A stretch of 64,000 nucleotides of DNA from Nonomuraea glycinis (lineage in GTDB: Bacteria; Actinomycetota; Actinomycetes; Streptosporangiales; Streptosporangiaceae), in NCBI RefSeq assembly GCF_014646515.1, contig NZ_BMNK01000001.1:1-64000 (forward strand), written 5' to 3'. The notes beneath the pieces are model-generated. The model was not told the DNA's origin, did no database searches, and saw only the letters and a program-made list of their open reading frames with translations. Numbering within the stretch: position 1 is the first letter of the stretch; every line of letters begins with the position of its first letter. Of the stretch, positions 45,281 to 53,184 are shown piece by piece. The position numbers and the translations under genes are program-made.

Positions 45281-45296
45281 TATGAGCTACATCACA
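45281..45296. promoter_or_regulatory. Near-match Crp-type site upstream of pseudoprotease 4
   Basis: TATGA-GCTACA-TCACA differs from the Crp consensus by one base in the left half. It lies 198 nt upstream of the pseudoprotease 4 start and overlaps the 3' end of the active paralogue's gene. Confidence 0.5.
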
Positions 45297-46378
45297 TTTG
45301 TCGGAGTTGTCTGCGCAGCGGCGTGCCGGTAGGCCTCTCCGGTGACGATGCTGAAGTACGGCGACGAGACCGCGTCGAACTCGCCCTTCGCGTCGGTGTT
45401 CCAGGTCAGGCTGTTGACGCCGACCAGATTGCCGAGCTTCTTGTCCGCCTGCCAGCCGTACACCCAGGGCCCGCCGCTGGCGCCCTTGCTGAAGTTGCAG
45501 GGGGCGAGCTGGACCCCGAAGTTGAGGTCGAGGCCGGGGGCCACGGCCTTGCGGGTGCTGCCCACGCAGGGCTGCAGCGACAGGCCGTTGAACGGGCGGC
45601 TGCCGTCGGGCTGCGGACCGGCCGCGTAGCCGAAGGCGTGGATGTCGCTGAGGGGGGACCTTCTGCTGAGCTCCAGGCCCAGGCCGCCGACGTTGTCCTG
45701 CAGTTGGCCGACGTCCTTGGCGACGTATTTGTCGCCCTGCTTCTGCCAGGTGAAGCCGCGGTGCACGGTGACGAACGCGTAGTCGTAGTCGTAGTCGTTC
45801 TTGCCCGGCCAGTCCTCGTGCATGCTGATCGAGGAGCCGACGTAGATGCCGTCGGGCGTCTCGCCGTTGCTGCCCGGATTGGGAACGAAGATCCAGTATG
45901 CGGCGGCGTTGCCCTGCCGCGCGTCGTAGGCGCAGTGCGCGGCCGTGGCGACCACGCTGTGGTTCTTGGCCGCGACGGAGCTGGCCGAGCACCAGTATTC
46001 CTTGTCGCCGAAGCGGAAGTAGACCTTGCCCATGGTCCTGGCGGCGCCCTTGGTCGGCGGGGCGGGAGTCACGGCCTGGGACGTCCGCAGCGCCGAGGTG
46101 GACGCGCCGATCGGCGCGTTGACGGAACCGCCCGAGGCGGCCTTGGCCGCCGGCGCGGGCTGCGAACTCGGCGTGGCGGGACTGTAGCTGTCGGCCTTCT
46201 TGAGCTGCTCCGGCTTCCAGTAGTTGGCGACCCGCTGCACGTCCGCCCGCGTCTTGGTCAGCGCCACCTTGTAGACCTTGGAGGCCGCCGAGGCATCCGA
46301 CACCCCCGCGAAGGCAGGCAGCATCAGCAGCGCGCCGCTGAGCGCGGCCGCTGCCAGGTGCCTGGCCCGGGGGATCAT
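45287..46378 (-). CDS. Secreted trypsin/V8-like serine protease, intact triad
   Basis: The 363-residue protein has a signal peptide (HLAAAALSGALLMLPAFAG) and a Pro/Ala-rich stretch before the catalytic domain. The catalytic triad is complete: H148 (VATAAHC), D199 (YDYDYAFVTV) and S301 in GASGGPW (codon 45476-45478). It lacks the insert of paralogues 1-3 and the DQDGNDR block is altered (NTDAKGEFD), but SPYF is kept. It is the first-transcribed of the five tandem genes and the only one expected to be a working protease. Confidence 0.88.
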   Translation of the reverse strand: MIPRARHLAAAALSGALLMLPAFAGVSDASAASKVYKVALTKTRADVQRVANYWKPEQLKKADSYSPATPSSQPAPAAKAASGGSVNAPIGASTSALRTSQAVTPAPPTKGAARTMGKVYFRFGDKEYWCSASSVAAKNHSVVATAAHCAYDARQGNAAAYWIFVPNPGSNGETPDGIYVGSSISMHEDWPGKNDYDYDYAFVTVHRGFTWQKQGDKYVAKDVGQLQDNVGGLGLELSRRSPLSDIHAFGYAAGPQPDGSRPFNGLSLQPCVGSTRKAVAPGLDLNFGVQLAPCNFSKGASGGPWVYGWQADKKLGNLVGVNSLTWNTDAKGEFDAVSSPYFSIVTGEAYRHAAAQTTPTNVM

Positions 46379-46702
46379 GAATTGCCTTTCTGGGGTCGTA
46401 ACGGTGGATTTTTCCAGATCAACTGGTCAATTGCAGCTGGGATAGGCATTTGTTATCTGGCCAGCGTGGACCGCGGTCTATAAGGATCGCGTCAAGCGTG
46501 TTGCGCGCCCATCGGTCAATGATCCTATAGGACGGACGTCGCCGCAGGTCACGGACCCCGTGGGGGGTGTCGATAGACGGTTGTTTCTGATGTGGCTTTC
46601 GTGGCGGTACGCGGCTCGAACGGATCTTGATCGCCATTCGCGATCATGAATACTAGGAGTCTACTCCCCATTGACCGAACATTGTTCTGGTTAGATGGCG
46701 GA
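46379..46702. other. Intergenic region between divergent genes
   Basis: No gene is seen. The region holds the upstream regions of the serine protease and of the thiolase-like gene. Near 46650-46700 it has the inverted repeat GGAGT-CT-ACTCC, the palindrome GAACATTGTTC and a TTAGAT -10 box. Confidence 0.6.
46677..46696 (+). promoter_or_regulatory. Palindrome and -10 box for a leaderless start
   Basis: GAACA-T-TGTTC (46677-46687) is a perfect inverted repeat. TTAGAT (46691-46696) ends 6 nt before ATG 46703, so the transcript is probably leaderless. A palindrome just upstream of the -10 box would block transcription when bound. A near-identical GAACATCGTTC lies upstream of the MBL hydrolase gene. 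Confidence 0.5.
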
Positions 46703-48142
46703 ATGGATCCACGCACGCCCTGCCTCATCGGCGCCGCCCAGCGCACGGTCCGCAAGCAGCCCGGCCCCGAACCGCTCGACCTGTGGGAGGAGACGGCCCG
46801 CGCCGCCGCCCGTGCGGCCCGGCTCCCCGTGGCGCGCCTCGACTCGATCCAGATCGTCCACACCGACTCCTGGCAGTACGACTCCCCGACCGGCAGGCTC
46901 GCCGAGCGGCTCGGCGCGACCCCGCGCCACCGCACCTACTCCAAGGTCAGCGGTACGGCCCCGCACCTGCTCATCGGTGAGGCCGCGGCCAGGATCGCGG
47001 CGGGGGAGCTTGACTCGGCCCTGGTCGCCGGAGCCGAGGCGCTCGCCACCCGCCGCGCCTACCGGCAAGCCGGCGAACGGGTGCCGTGGAGCCATGCCGC
47101 CACCCCCAAACCGCCCTACGGCTGGGAACGGCCGCCACACCCCGCCGAGCTCGCGCACGAGCTGTTCCTGCCGGTGCACACCTACGCGATCATGGAGACG
47201 GCCCGGCGGGCGGCGCTCGGCCTCTCCCTCGAACAGGAGATGCTCGACCGGGGGCGCATGATGGCGCCGATGACCGAGGTGGCCGCCGCCAACCCGCACT
47301 CCTGGCGGCGCACCCCTCGCACGCCCGAGGAGCTGGTGACGGGCAACCGGTTCGTCGGCTGGCCGTACACCAGGAACACCGTGGCCGTGCTGGAGGTCGA
47401 CCAGGCGGCCGCCGTCATCCTGGCCAGCACCGAGCTGGCCGACCGGCTCGGCGTCCCGCACGACCAGCGCGTCTACCTGCGCGGCTGGGCGTACGCCGAG
47501 GACACCTGGGAAGTCGCGGCCCGGCCCGCGCTCGGCTCGTCGCGGGCCATCGCCAGGGCGGCCACGGCGGCGTTCGCGCGAGCCGGGCTGGGGCTGGACG
47601 ACATGGACGAGCTCGACCTCTACAGCTGCTTCGCCATCGCGCTGCGCCAGGCCTGTGACGCCATCGGGCTCGACCCGCTGGACCGGCGCGGGCTCACCGT
47701 CACCGGTGGCCTGCCGTACGCGGGCGGTCCGGCCAGCGACTACGTGCTGCACTCCACCGCCACGATGGCCGCCCGGCTGCTCGCCCGGCCAGGCCACGGC
47801 CTGGTCACCGGGGTCGGCATGCACCTGACCAAGCACGCCTACGCCGTCTGGTCCACCGAGCCCGGCGGCACGCTGGGCGACGGCGAGCCGGTCTTCACCG
47901 CCGAGCCGGTGCCGATCGTCGCGGCCTACGCGGGGCCCGCGGTAGTGGCCGGCTACACGGTCGCGCACGACCGGGACGGGGCGCCCCGGAAGGGCATCCT
48001 CGTCGTCGACCTGCCGGCGGGCGGACGCGCGTACGCCCAGGTGACCCGGCAGGAGCTGATGGCCGACGCCGAGTCCCGCGAGCTGGTCGGGCAGCCGGTG
48101 GAAGTGGTGACCGACGGGGAGGTCAATGTGGCGAGCTGGTGA
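46703..48142 (+). CDS. Thiolase-like protein lacking the usual nucleophile Cys
   Basis: The 479-residue protein has a thiolase fold: N-terminal PRTPCLIGAAQR, later SKVSGTAPHLLIGEAAARIA, then LDLYSCFAIALRQACDAIG and GGLPYAGGPASDYVLHS, GVGMHLTKHAYAVWS. A C-terminal roughly 90-residue domain resembles an OB-fold appendage (VVAGYTVAHD). At the place of the thiolase nucleophile Cys it reads SGTAPH, so it may be an SCP-x/Ltp-like aldolase or acyltransferase rather than a true thiolase. ATG 46703 is the leaderless start; the frame to 46646 is not supported. Confidence 0.75.
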   Translation: MDPRTPCLIGAAQRTVRKQPGPEPLDLWEETARAAARAARLPVARLDSIQIVHTDSWQYDSPTGRLAERLGATPRHRTYSKVSGTAPHLLIGEAAARIAAGELDSALVAGAEALATRRAYRQAGERVPWSHAATPKPPYGWERPPHPAELAHELFLPVHTYAIMETARRAALGLSLEQEMLDRGRMMAPMTEVAAANPHSWRRTPRTPEELVTGNRFVGWPYTRNTVAVLEVDQAAAVILASTELADRLGVPHDQRVYLRGWAYAEDTWEVAARPALGSSRAIARAATAAFARAGLGLDDMDELDLYSCFAIALRQACDAIGLDPLDRRGLTVTGGLPYAGGPASDYVLHSTATMAARLLARPGHGLVTGVGMHLTKHAYAVWSTEPGGTLGDGEPVFTAEPVPIVAAYAGPAVVAGYTVAHDRDGAPRKGILVVDLPAGGRAYAQVTRQELMADAESRELVGQPVEVVTDGEVNVASW

Positions 48143-48193
48143 CGTGGCAAAGGAGCTGTAAAATCTGTGACCGTGTGACTACTATCTGCTGTT

Positions 48194-48207
48194 GACATTT
48201 TTATGTC
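48194..48207. promoter_or_regulatory. Inverted repeat upstream of vapB, candidate operator
   Basis: GACAT-TTTT-ATGTC is a perfect 5-bp inverted repeat 20 nt upstream of the antitoxin start, and TTGACA is embedded in it. Autoregulation by the VapBC complex at such a site is usual in the family. Confidence 0.5.
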
Positions 48208-48226
48208 GGCGGCGGACGCTGGAGTC

Positions 48227-48499
48227 ATGCGGAGGACCACGGTGCGCATCGACGAAACGCTCCTCAACGAGGCGAAGGCGTACGCAGCACGCAACGGACG
48301 CAGTCTCAACTCAGTGATGGAGGATGCCTTGAGACAACTCATGAACCGCTCCACCGAAATGGCGGAGCGCCCCCCGATCGATCTTCCCCTGTCCGGCGAC
48401 GCCACAGGGCCGAAGCTCACGTGGGCAGAGATCAAGGAAATGATGGAGCTCGAGGACATCGAGCGCGTCCTCGGGGAGGTGCGGCATGCGGATGCTTGA
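48227..48499 (+). CDS. vapB: VapB-type ribbon-helix-helix antitoxin
   Basis: The 90-residue protein starts with an RHH DNA-binding motif (RRTTVRIDETLLNEAKAYAARNG in parts) and ends in an acidic tail (MMELEDIERVLGEVR) suited to binding the toxin. ATG 48227 follows a GGAG; ATG 48203 is an alternative. It overlaps the toxin gene by 14 nt, so the two are co-translated. The antitoxin neutralises the PIN toxin and represses the operon. Confidence 0.87.
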   Translation: MRRTTVRIDETLLNEAKAYAARNGRSLNSVMEDALRQLMNRSTEMAERPPIDLPLSGDATGPKLTWAEIKEMMELEDIERVLGEVRHADA

Positions 48500-48911
48500 C
48501 GTCAACATGCTGGTCAGCGCTCAGCGGATGGATGTCGAGCACCACGAGCCGTGTCTCGCCACCGTCAAAGAGCTGCTCGGCGGTGATGAGGCGTATGCGG
48601 TGAGCGACTTCGTCATCAATGGCTTCGTACGCATCGTCACCAACCGCCGGATCCCAGGCTCCACGACCTTCGAGATAGCCAGGCGGTTCGCCGACAGTGT
48701 CCGAAACCAGCCGCATGCCGTGCTGGTTCACGCAGGCGAGCGGCACTGGGAGATCTTCACCAGGCTCTGCCGCCAGTCCGGGGCGACGGGCAATCTGATC
48801 CCTGATGCCTATCTGGCGGCGCTCGCCATCGAGCATGGTTGTGAATTCGTGACCTGTGACAAGGACTTCGCCAGGTTCGAGGGGTTGCGCTGGCGGTCCC
48901 CGCTCAACTGA
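48486..48911 (+). CDS. vapC: VapC-type PIN domain ribonuclease toxin
   Basis: The 141-residue PIN protein has the first acidic residue in MLDVNMLVSA, a middle Glu in HHEPCLATVKELL, and the later acidic pair in NLIPDAYLAALAIEHGCE and TCDKDF. These are the Mg-binding residues of VapC RNases that cleave tRNA or rRNA. The gene begins inside the antitoxin gene. No neighbouring mobile element is seen. Confidence 0.88.
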   Translation: MRMLDVNMLVSAQRMDVEHHEPCLATVKELLGGDEAYAVSDFVINGFVRIVTNRRIPGSTTFEIARRFADSVRNQPHAVLVHAGERHWEIFTRLCRQSGATGNLIPDAYLAALAIEHGCEFVTCDKDFARFEGLRWRSPLN

Positions 48912-48953
48912 ACTGGGATCACGGCATAAGCCCCATAACTGGCGAGGTTGGTA

Positions 48954-49916
48954 GTGACCGAGCTATTCGATGTCATCGAGACGGGCGGCCGGCGGCCTCG
49001 CCGGTGGATCGGGCTGGCGGTGGTCCTGGTGCTGGTGGGAGTGCCGGTCGTCGGGCTGCTCAGCAGCCGCGACCCGATGGCCGAGCCCGCGTCCGAGCCG
49101 ACTCCCGGCTCTTCTCGCACCAGCGCGGACAGCGCGCCGAGCCCCAGCGGCGGACTGAACAGGGTGCTGAACGCGCCGAACGCGCTGCACGCACGGGCGG
49201 CCGACGACGGCGACATGGAGGTCCTGGACGTCGTCTTCCCTGACGGGCAGCGGGCCGAGGTTCGCTACCCGGCGAAACTGAACCTCGACCGGCTGGGGTC
49301 GCGGCCGTTCCACAGCGTGTGGGTGGACGGCCGTTACCGTCAACTCGTCGCTCCCTACAACGGCGAGGCCGAGGTGACCAAGGGCGGGAAGCCGATCAGG
49401 GAGTTCGCCCCCAACGTCACGCTCTGGCCGCGTCAGTCCGGCAGCGCCTCGTACGGGCAGGTGCTGTTGTTCGCGTTCGGGCCGTGGCGGGTGGCGATGT
49501 ACGACCGCTGGCAGGGGCTGGACTTCACCGACCGGGTGGCGCTGGCCCAGCGGTTACGCGGGAAGGTGACCGGCGACGGCTACCTGACCCTGTCCGTGAA
49601 GGACGCCGGGGGTGTCGAGTCGGCCACGGACACCGGTCCCGGCGCGGGTCCGGTCGAGATCCGGATGGCGCGGCCGGGCGAGATCGCGATGGGGGATCCG
49701 GTCGGGCCGCAGCTCTGGTTCGGCGGCGGCACGGACGGCATGGTGATGCTGATCCCGACCCCCGACTGCAAAGAGCCCAGGACGCCGCCGCGCCCGGGCC
49801 GATGGCAAGGACGTGCGGTCAGGGACGTGTGCCGGGGCGGCATGCGCATCGGAGCCACGGGCGACGAGCGCTTCGTCACCACCGCACTCGACGGGATCCG
49901 CGTCAAGCTGAAGTGA
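48954..49916 (+). CDS. Single-span membrane-anchored protein of unknown function
   Basis: The 320-residue protein has a short cytoplasmic start, one membrane segment (WIGLAVVLVLVGVPVVGLL), a Ser/Pro-rich linker and an extracellular domain of about 230 residues without a family I recognise. Two Cys near the C-terminus (PDCKEP, DVCRGG) may form a disulfide. The GTG at 48954 follows GCGAGG; TTG 48948 is an alternative. It is not clearly linked to vapBC. Confidence 0.7.
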   Translation: MTELFDVIETGGRRPRRWIGLAVVLVLVGVPVVGLLSSRDPMAEPASEPTPGSSRTSADSAPSPSGGLNRVLNAPNALHARAADDGDMEVLDVVFPDGQRAEVRYPAKLNLDRLGSRPFHSVWVDGRYRQLVAPYNGEAEVTKGGKPIREFAPNVTLWPRQSGSASYGQVLLFAFGPWRVAMYDRWQGLDFTDRVALAQRLRGKVTGDGYLTLSVKDAGGVESATDTGPGAGPVEIRMARPGEIAMGDPVGPQLWFGGGTDGMVMLIPTPDCKEPRTPPRPGRWQGRAVRDVCRGGMRIGATGDERFVTTALDGIRVKLK

Positions 49917-50020
49917 GCCGCGCAGGCGGTCCAGAGGGCGCGGCGCGTCGGGGTGCCGCAGGCGGCCCGGATGAGCGGGACGCGTCGAGTGGAAGTGCGT
50001 CGCGCAGGCGGTCCGGGGGG
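49917..50020. repeat. Degenerate repeats after a gene end
   Basis: The blocks GCCGCGCAGGCGGTCC (49917), GCCGCAGGCGGCCC (49955) and GTCGCGCAGGCGGTCC (about 49999) recur at about 38-44 nt steps directly after the stop codon. It is an irregular member of the gene-end repeat class. Confidence 0.55.
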
Positions 50021-50078
50021 TGGGGGCGCCGCCGGGTCGAGGTGAGGGGGCCGGAAGTCGCTGAAGTAGGGTGCGGCC

Positions 50079-51035
50079 ATGTTCGCCGTTACCGTCACAC
50101 AGACCGATCCCGACAACCCTCTCGCCGGGCTGACGCTCGGCGAGCGTCCGGAGCCGAAGGTTCCCGACGGATGGACGACCGTCTCGGTGCGGGCAGCCGC
50201 GCTCAACCATCACGACCTGTGGACGCTCAAAGGCGTGGGCATCAGGCAGGACCGGCTGCCGATCGTGCTCGGCTGCGACGCGGCCGGGGTGGACGAGGAC
50301 GGCAACGAGGTCATCGTGCACGGCGTGATCGGCACGGGCGCCGACGAGACCCTGGATCCGAAGCGGTCGCTGCTGTCGGAACTGCACGACGGCACGTTCG
50401 CCGAACGGGTGGCCGTGCCGCGCCGCAACCTGGTGCCCAAGCCGGCCGCGCTGAGCTTCGAGCACGCCGCCTGCCTGCCCACGGCCTGGCTGACGGCCTA
50501 CCGGATGCTTTTCGACAAGGCCGGACTGGAGCCGGGCTCGACGGTGCTCGTCCAGGGGGCGGGCGGCGGGGTCGCGACCGCGGTGATCGCGCTCGGCCGG
50601 GCGGCCGGCTACCGGGTCTGGGCGACCAGCCGGTCGGAGGCCAAGCGGGAGCGGGCCAAGGAGCTGGGCGCGGACCAGGTCTTCGAGCCGGGCGCGCGGC
50701 TGCCGGAGCGGGTGGACGCGGTCATGGAGAGCGTCGGCCAGGCCACCTGGGACCACTCCCTCAAGTCACTCAAACCGGGCGGTCGCATCGTGGTCTGCGG
50801 CGCCACCAGCGGCCCGGCCCCGGCCGCCGACCTGAACCGGGTCTTCTTCCTGCAGCTGTCCGTGGTCGGCTCCACGATGGGGACCCGCGACCAGCTCCAG
50901 CGCCTGGCGGTCTTCCTGGAACAGACCGGGCTGCGGCCGGTCGTCGACAGGACCCTGCCGCTGACCGAGGCCCGCGACGGCTTCGCGGCGCTGCACGAGG
51001 GCGACATCTTCGGCAAGATCGTCTTCACGAACTGA
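50079..51035 (+). CDS. Quinone oxidoreductase/zinc-type dehydrogenase (MDR family)
   Basis: The 318-residue medium-chain dehydrogenase has the GroES-like part (ALNHHDLWTLKG, LGCDAAGVDEDG) and the Rossmann part (VLVQGAGGGVATAVIALGRA in part). It lacks the usual zinc-ligand Cys set, so it belongs to the zinc-free quinone-oxidoreductase-like branch using NADPH. The substrate is unknown. Its last codons are the start of a tandem repeat. Confidence 0.88.
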   Translation: MFAVTVTQTDPDNPLAGLTLGERPEPKVPDGWTTVSVRAAALNHHDLWTLKGVGIRQDRLPIVLGCDAAGVDEDGNEVIVHGVIGTGADETLDPKRSLLSELHDGTFAERVAVPRRNLVPKPAALSFEHAACLPTAWLTAYRMLFDKAGLEPGSTVLVQGAGGGVATAVIALGRAAGYRVWATSRSEAKRERAKELGADQVFEPGARLPERVDAVMESVGQATWDHSLKSLKPGGRIVVCGATSGPAPAADLNRVFFLQLSVVGSTMGTRDQLQRLAVFLEQTGLRPVVDRTLPLTEARDGFAALHEGDIFGKIVFTN

Positions 51036-51119
51036 GCCCAGAGGTACGAGCGCCTCCCGAACTAAGCCCAGAGGTACGAGCGCCTCCCGAACTGACCACA
51101 GAGGTACGAGTGCCTCCCG
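51030..51119. repeat. 3 x 30-nt tandem repeat beginning in a gene's last codon
   Basis: Units at 51030, 51060 and 51090 share AACT-A--C-CAGAGGTACGAG-GCCTCCCG. The first unit starts at the last sense codon AAC and includes the TGA stop of the oxidoreductase gene; the next two copies carry the same gene end. The convergent PadR gene ends 190 nt further right. Confidence 0.88.
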
Positions 51120-51308
51120 TGAGTGGCTGCACCCGGGCCGGGGGCGGGAGCGCGCAGGTCATCCCGTCCCGGCGGGGCGCGGGTGTGGGGCGGGGCGATC
51201 GTCGGTCGTGGTCGCCGGATGGTTCGGGTGCGGCCGGCTCGGGTGTGGCCGCCTGGTTCCGCCGCCGGGGGACCAGGCGCTGCACCGGAGGGCGCAGGCC
51301 GTACCGGA

Positions 51309-52025
51309 TCATGATCGGAGGGTGTCGCTGAGCCGGGCGGCGGCCTCGTCGAGCGTGGCGCGCAGCTCGTCGAGCTTCTCGCGGGTGATGCGGGAATCCG
51401 ACGCCTCCGCGCGCACCCGGGCGACGAAGTCGGCCAGCGCCTCACCCAGCTCGTTGTCGAGGTCCGCCCGGTTCGCGGGCGCCCCGCCCACCGTGCTCCA
51501 GACCTCGGCCCAGATCCTGCGCCACTCCCCGCTGAGCCGCTCGCCCTGACCCTGCCACTGCTGGGCGTGCTCGCTCCACTGACGCTTCTGCTCGTCCTTG
51601 AGCCGTTTGAAGTCCTGCTTCTGGTCGCGGCCGCCGGTGCGGACGTCCTTGGCCATCCGGGTCAGCTCCTCGCGGAGCGACTTGACGGTGTCGCGTACGT
51701 CCTCCTTGACCTCGCGGGCGATGTCGCGGACAGAGGCGGAGATCTCCTCCTCCAGGTCGTCGAGCTCGTCGAGGCGGGCGTTCAGCTCGGCGCGGCCCTT
51801 GTCGGTGATGGAGAAGACCTTCTTGCCGTCGATCACCTCGTGGGTGACCAGGCCCTCCTCCTCCAGCCGCGCCAGGCGCGGGTAGATGGTGCCGGGGGAG
51901 GGGGAGTAGACGCCGAGGAAGCGGTCCTGCAGCAGGCGGATCACTTCGTAGCCGTGGCGAGGGCTCTCCTCCAGCAGCTTGAGCAGATAAAGCCGGAGCC
52001 GGCCGTGACCGAAGACAGGGCTCAT
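51309..52025 (-). CDS. PadR-family transcriptional regulator
   Basis: The 238-residue protein has the PadR winged HTH (GRLRLYLLKLLEESPRHGYEVIRLL in parts, YSPSPGTIYPRLARLEEEGLV in part), then a long, charged coiled-coil region (DELDDLEEEISASVRDIAREV and so on) and a C-terminal helix pair. It overlaps the upstream DUF4097 gene by 4 nt, so the two are one operon. It probably represses this operon through repeats upstream of the first gene. Confidence 0.88.
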   Translation of the reverse strand: MSPVFGHGRLRLYLLKLLEESPRHGYEVIRLLQDRFLGVYSPSPGTIYPRLARLEEEGLVTHEVIDGKKVFSITDKGRAELNARLDELDDLEEEISASVRDIAREVKEDVRDTVKSLREELTRMAKDVRTGGRDQKQDFKRLKDEQKRQWSEHAQQWQGQGERLSGEWRRIWAEVWSTVGGAPANRADLDNELGEALADFVARVRAEASDSRITREKLDELRATLDEAAARLSDTLRS

Positions 52026-52825
52026 TGCTTCTCCCCCTTGAGCAGGGTGACGTCGCCGGAGACGGTCGTGGCCGTCAGGGACGCCATGCCGCCACCCAGC
52101 CGGCCCGTCATCGATCTCATGGCGGGACCGCTTGATTTGGACACTTCGTCGAACGAACTGACCAGCCGGCCGGAGGTGGATCTGACCGCCACGTCCGCCT
52201 GGGTGTTCTCCGGCAGCCGGACCATGATGGCTCCGGAGACGGTGTTGAGGGTCACATGGCCGGTGGGCTTGAGTTGCAGGTCCGCGGTGATGCGCCCGGA
52301 GACGGTGTTGCCGCGCAGCCTGCGTGGGCTGCCGCCGGCGACCGTGAGCTCGCCGGAGACGCTCTTGAACGACAGGTCGCCCTCCATCGCCCGGGTCTCT
52401 ACGTCGCCGGAGGCGGTCGTGGCGCTTACCTCGCCGCTCACGCCGTCGAGCACGATCTCCCCGGAGACGCTCCTGACCTGGGTCATCCGCTCGAACCCGG
52501 CGACCACGGCGGAGGCGGTGACGACTCCGGCGTTGACCGTGCAGTGCCGGGGGACGGCGAGGGTCGCCACGGTCTTGCGGCGGTCGCGGCGCAGCCAGCC
52601 GAGCAGGCCGTCCCAGGTGAGATCCTTGTAGGTGACGCTGAGCTCCCTGGAGTCCTCGTCGTAGGTCACCAGGAGCGGGGTGGCGGAGTCGAACTCGGCG
52701 ACTTCGAGTGTCGGTGGGCCGTCACTGGCCAGCACGGCCAGTTTCCCGGCCACGATCCGCACGTCAAGGGCATCCACGGGTCCGAACGTGAGCTGTTCGG
52801 GCCCCTCGATCGTCCATTGCTGCAT
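52022..52825 (-). CDS. DUF4097 family beta-repeat protein
   Basis: The 267-residue soluble protein has a DUF4097 beta-solenoid-like region with repeats SGEIVLDGVSGEVSATTASGDVETRAMEGD (in short segments), KSVSGELTV, NTVSGRITAD and NTVSGAIMV. ATG 52825 follows AGGGCGG and gives MQQWTIEGPE; the longer frame to 52891 lacks support. Unlike the DUF4097 protein at 21.2-21.9 kb, it has no signal anchor. The linked PadR regulator suggests an induced envelope-related role. Confidence 0.83.
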   Translation of the reverse strand: MQQWTIEGPEQLTFGPVDALDVRIVAGKLAVLASDGPPTLEVAEFDSATPLLVTYDEDSRELSVTYKDLTWDGLLGWLRRDRRKTVATLAVPRHCTVNAGVVTASAVVAGFERMTQVRSVSGEIVLDGVSGEVSATTASGDVETRAMEGDLSFKSVSGELTVAGGSPRRLRGNTVSGRITADLQLKPTGHVTLNTVSGAIMVRLPENTQADVAVRSTSGRLVSSFDEVSKSSGPAMRSMTGRLGGGMASLTATTVSGDVTLLKGEKQ

Positions 52826-52842
52826 GTTTCCGCCCTTCCGGC

Positions 52843-52905
52843 GATATATCCCGACGTAAGACACGATATGTCGCGTCTGTCGAAAACTCAAGATGTATCG
52901 CGTCT
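52843..52905. promoter_or_regulatory. Direct repeats and palindrome, candidate PadR operator
   Basis: GATATATC (52843-52850) is a perfect palindrome. GATATGTCGCGTCT (52865-52878) and GATGTATCGCGTCT (52892-52905) are near-identical direct repeats 27 nt apart. They lie just upstream of the DUF4097-PadR operon start. Confidence 0.5.
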
Positions 52906-52916
52906 ATGGGCGGAGA

Positions 52917-53096
52917 TCAGTCCTCGTCTTCGTCGTCGAGCCGGGCGAGCCAGGTGGCCAGCCGCTCGACCGGGGTCTCGAACTCAGGATTCAGGTCGAC
53001 GAACTCGCGCAGCCGCTCGCCCAGCCACAGCAGGCTGACCTCCTCCTGGCCCCGCCGCTCGACCAGCTCCTCGATCCCCCGATCGGTGAAGTACAT
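52917..53096 (-). CDS. DUF6104 family small protein
   Basis: The 59-residue acidic protein reads MYFTDRGIEELVERRG at the N-terminus and ends WLARLDDEDED, which matches the DUF6104 family of actinobacterial small proteins. A GGAG ribosome site lies 5 nt before ATG 53096. Codon usage is typical of the genome. From memory, relatives often sit next to the 2-oxoglutarate dehydrogenase gene, as here. Function unknown. Confidence 0.85.
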   Translation of the reverse strand: MYFTDRGIEELVERRGQEEVSLLWLGERLREFVDLNPEFETPVERLATWLARLDDEDED

Positions 53097-53184
53097 CGTG
53101 CTCCATTCATCATCATCCAGCGGGACGTCAACGCGCCCACCCCAAAACTCTAGCCACCACCCAGTACGGGTCCGCCGGGTGGAT

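Noticed and set aside
46677..46687. LexA/SOS box
   Set aside because: The GAAC and GTTC halves are 3 nt apart; actinobacterial SOS boxes need 4, and the gene is not a repair gene.
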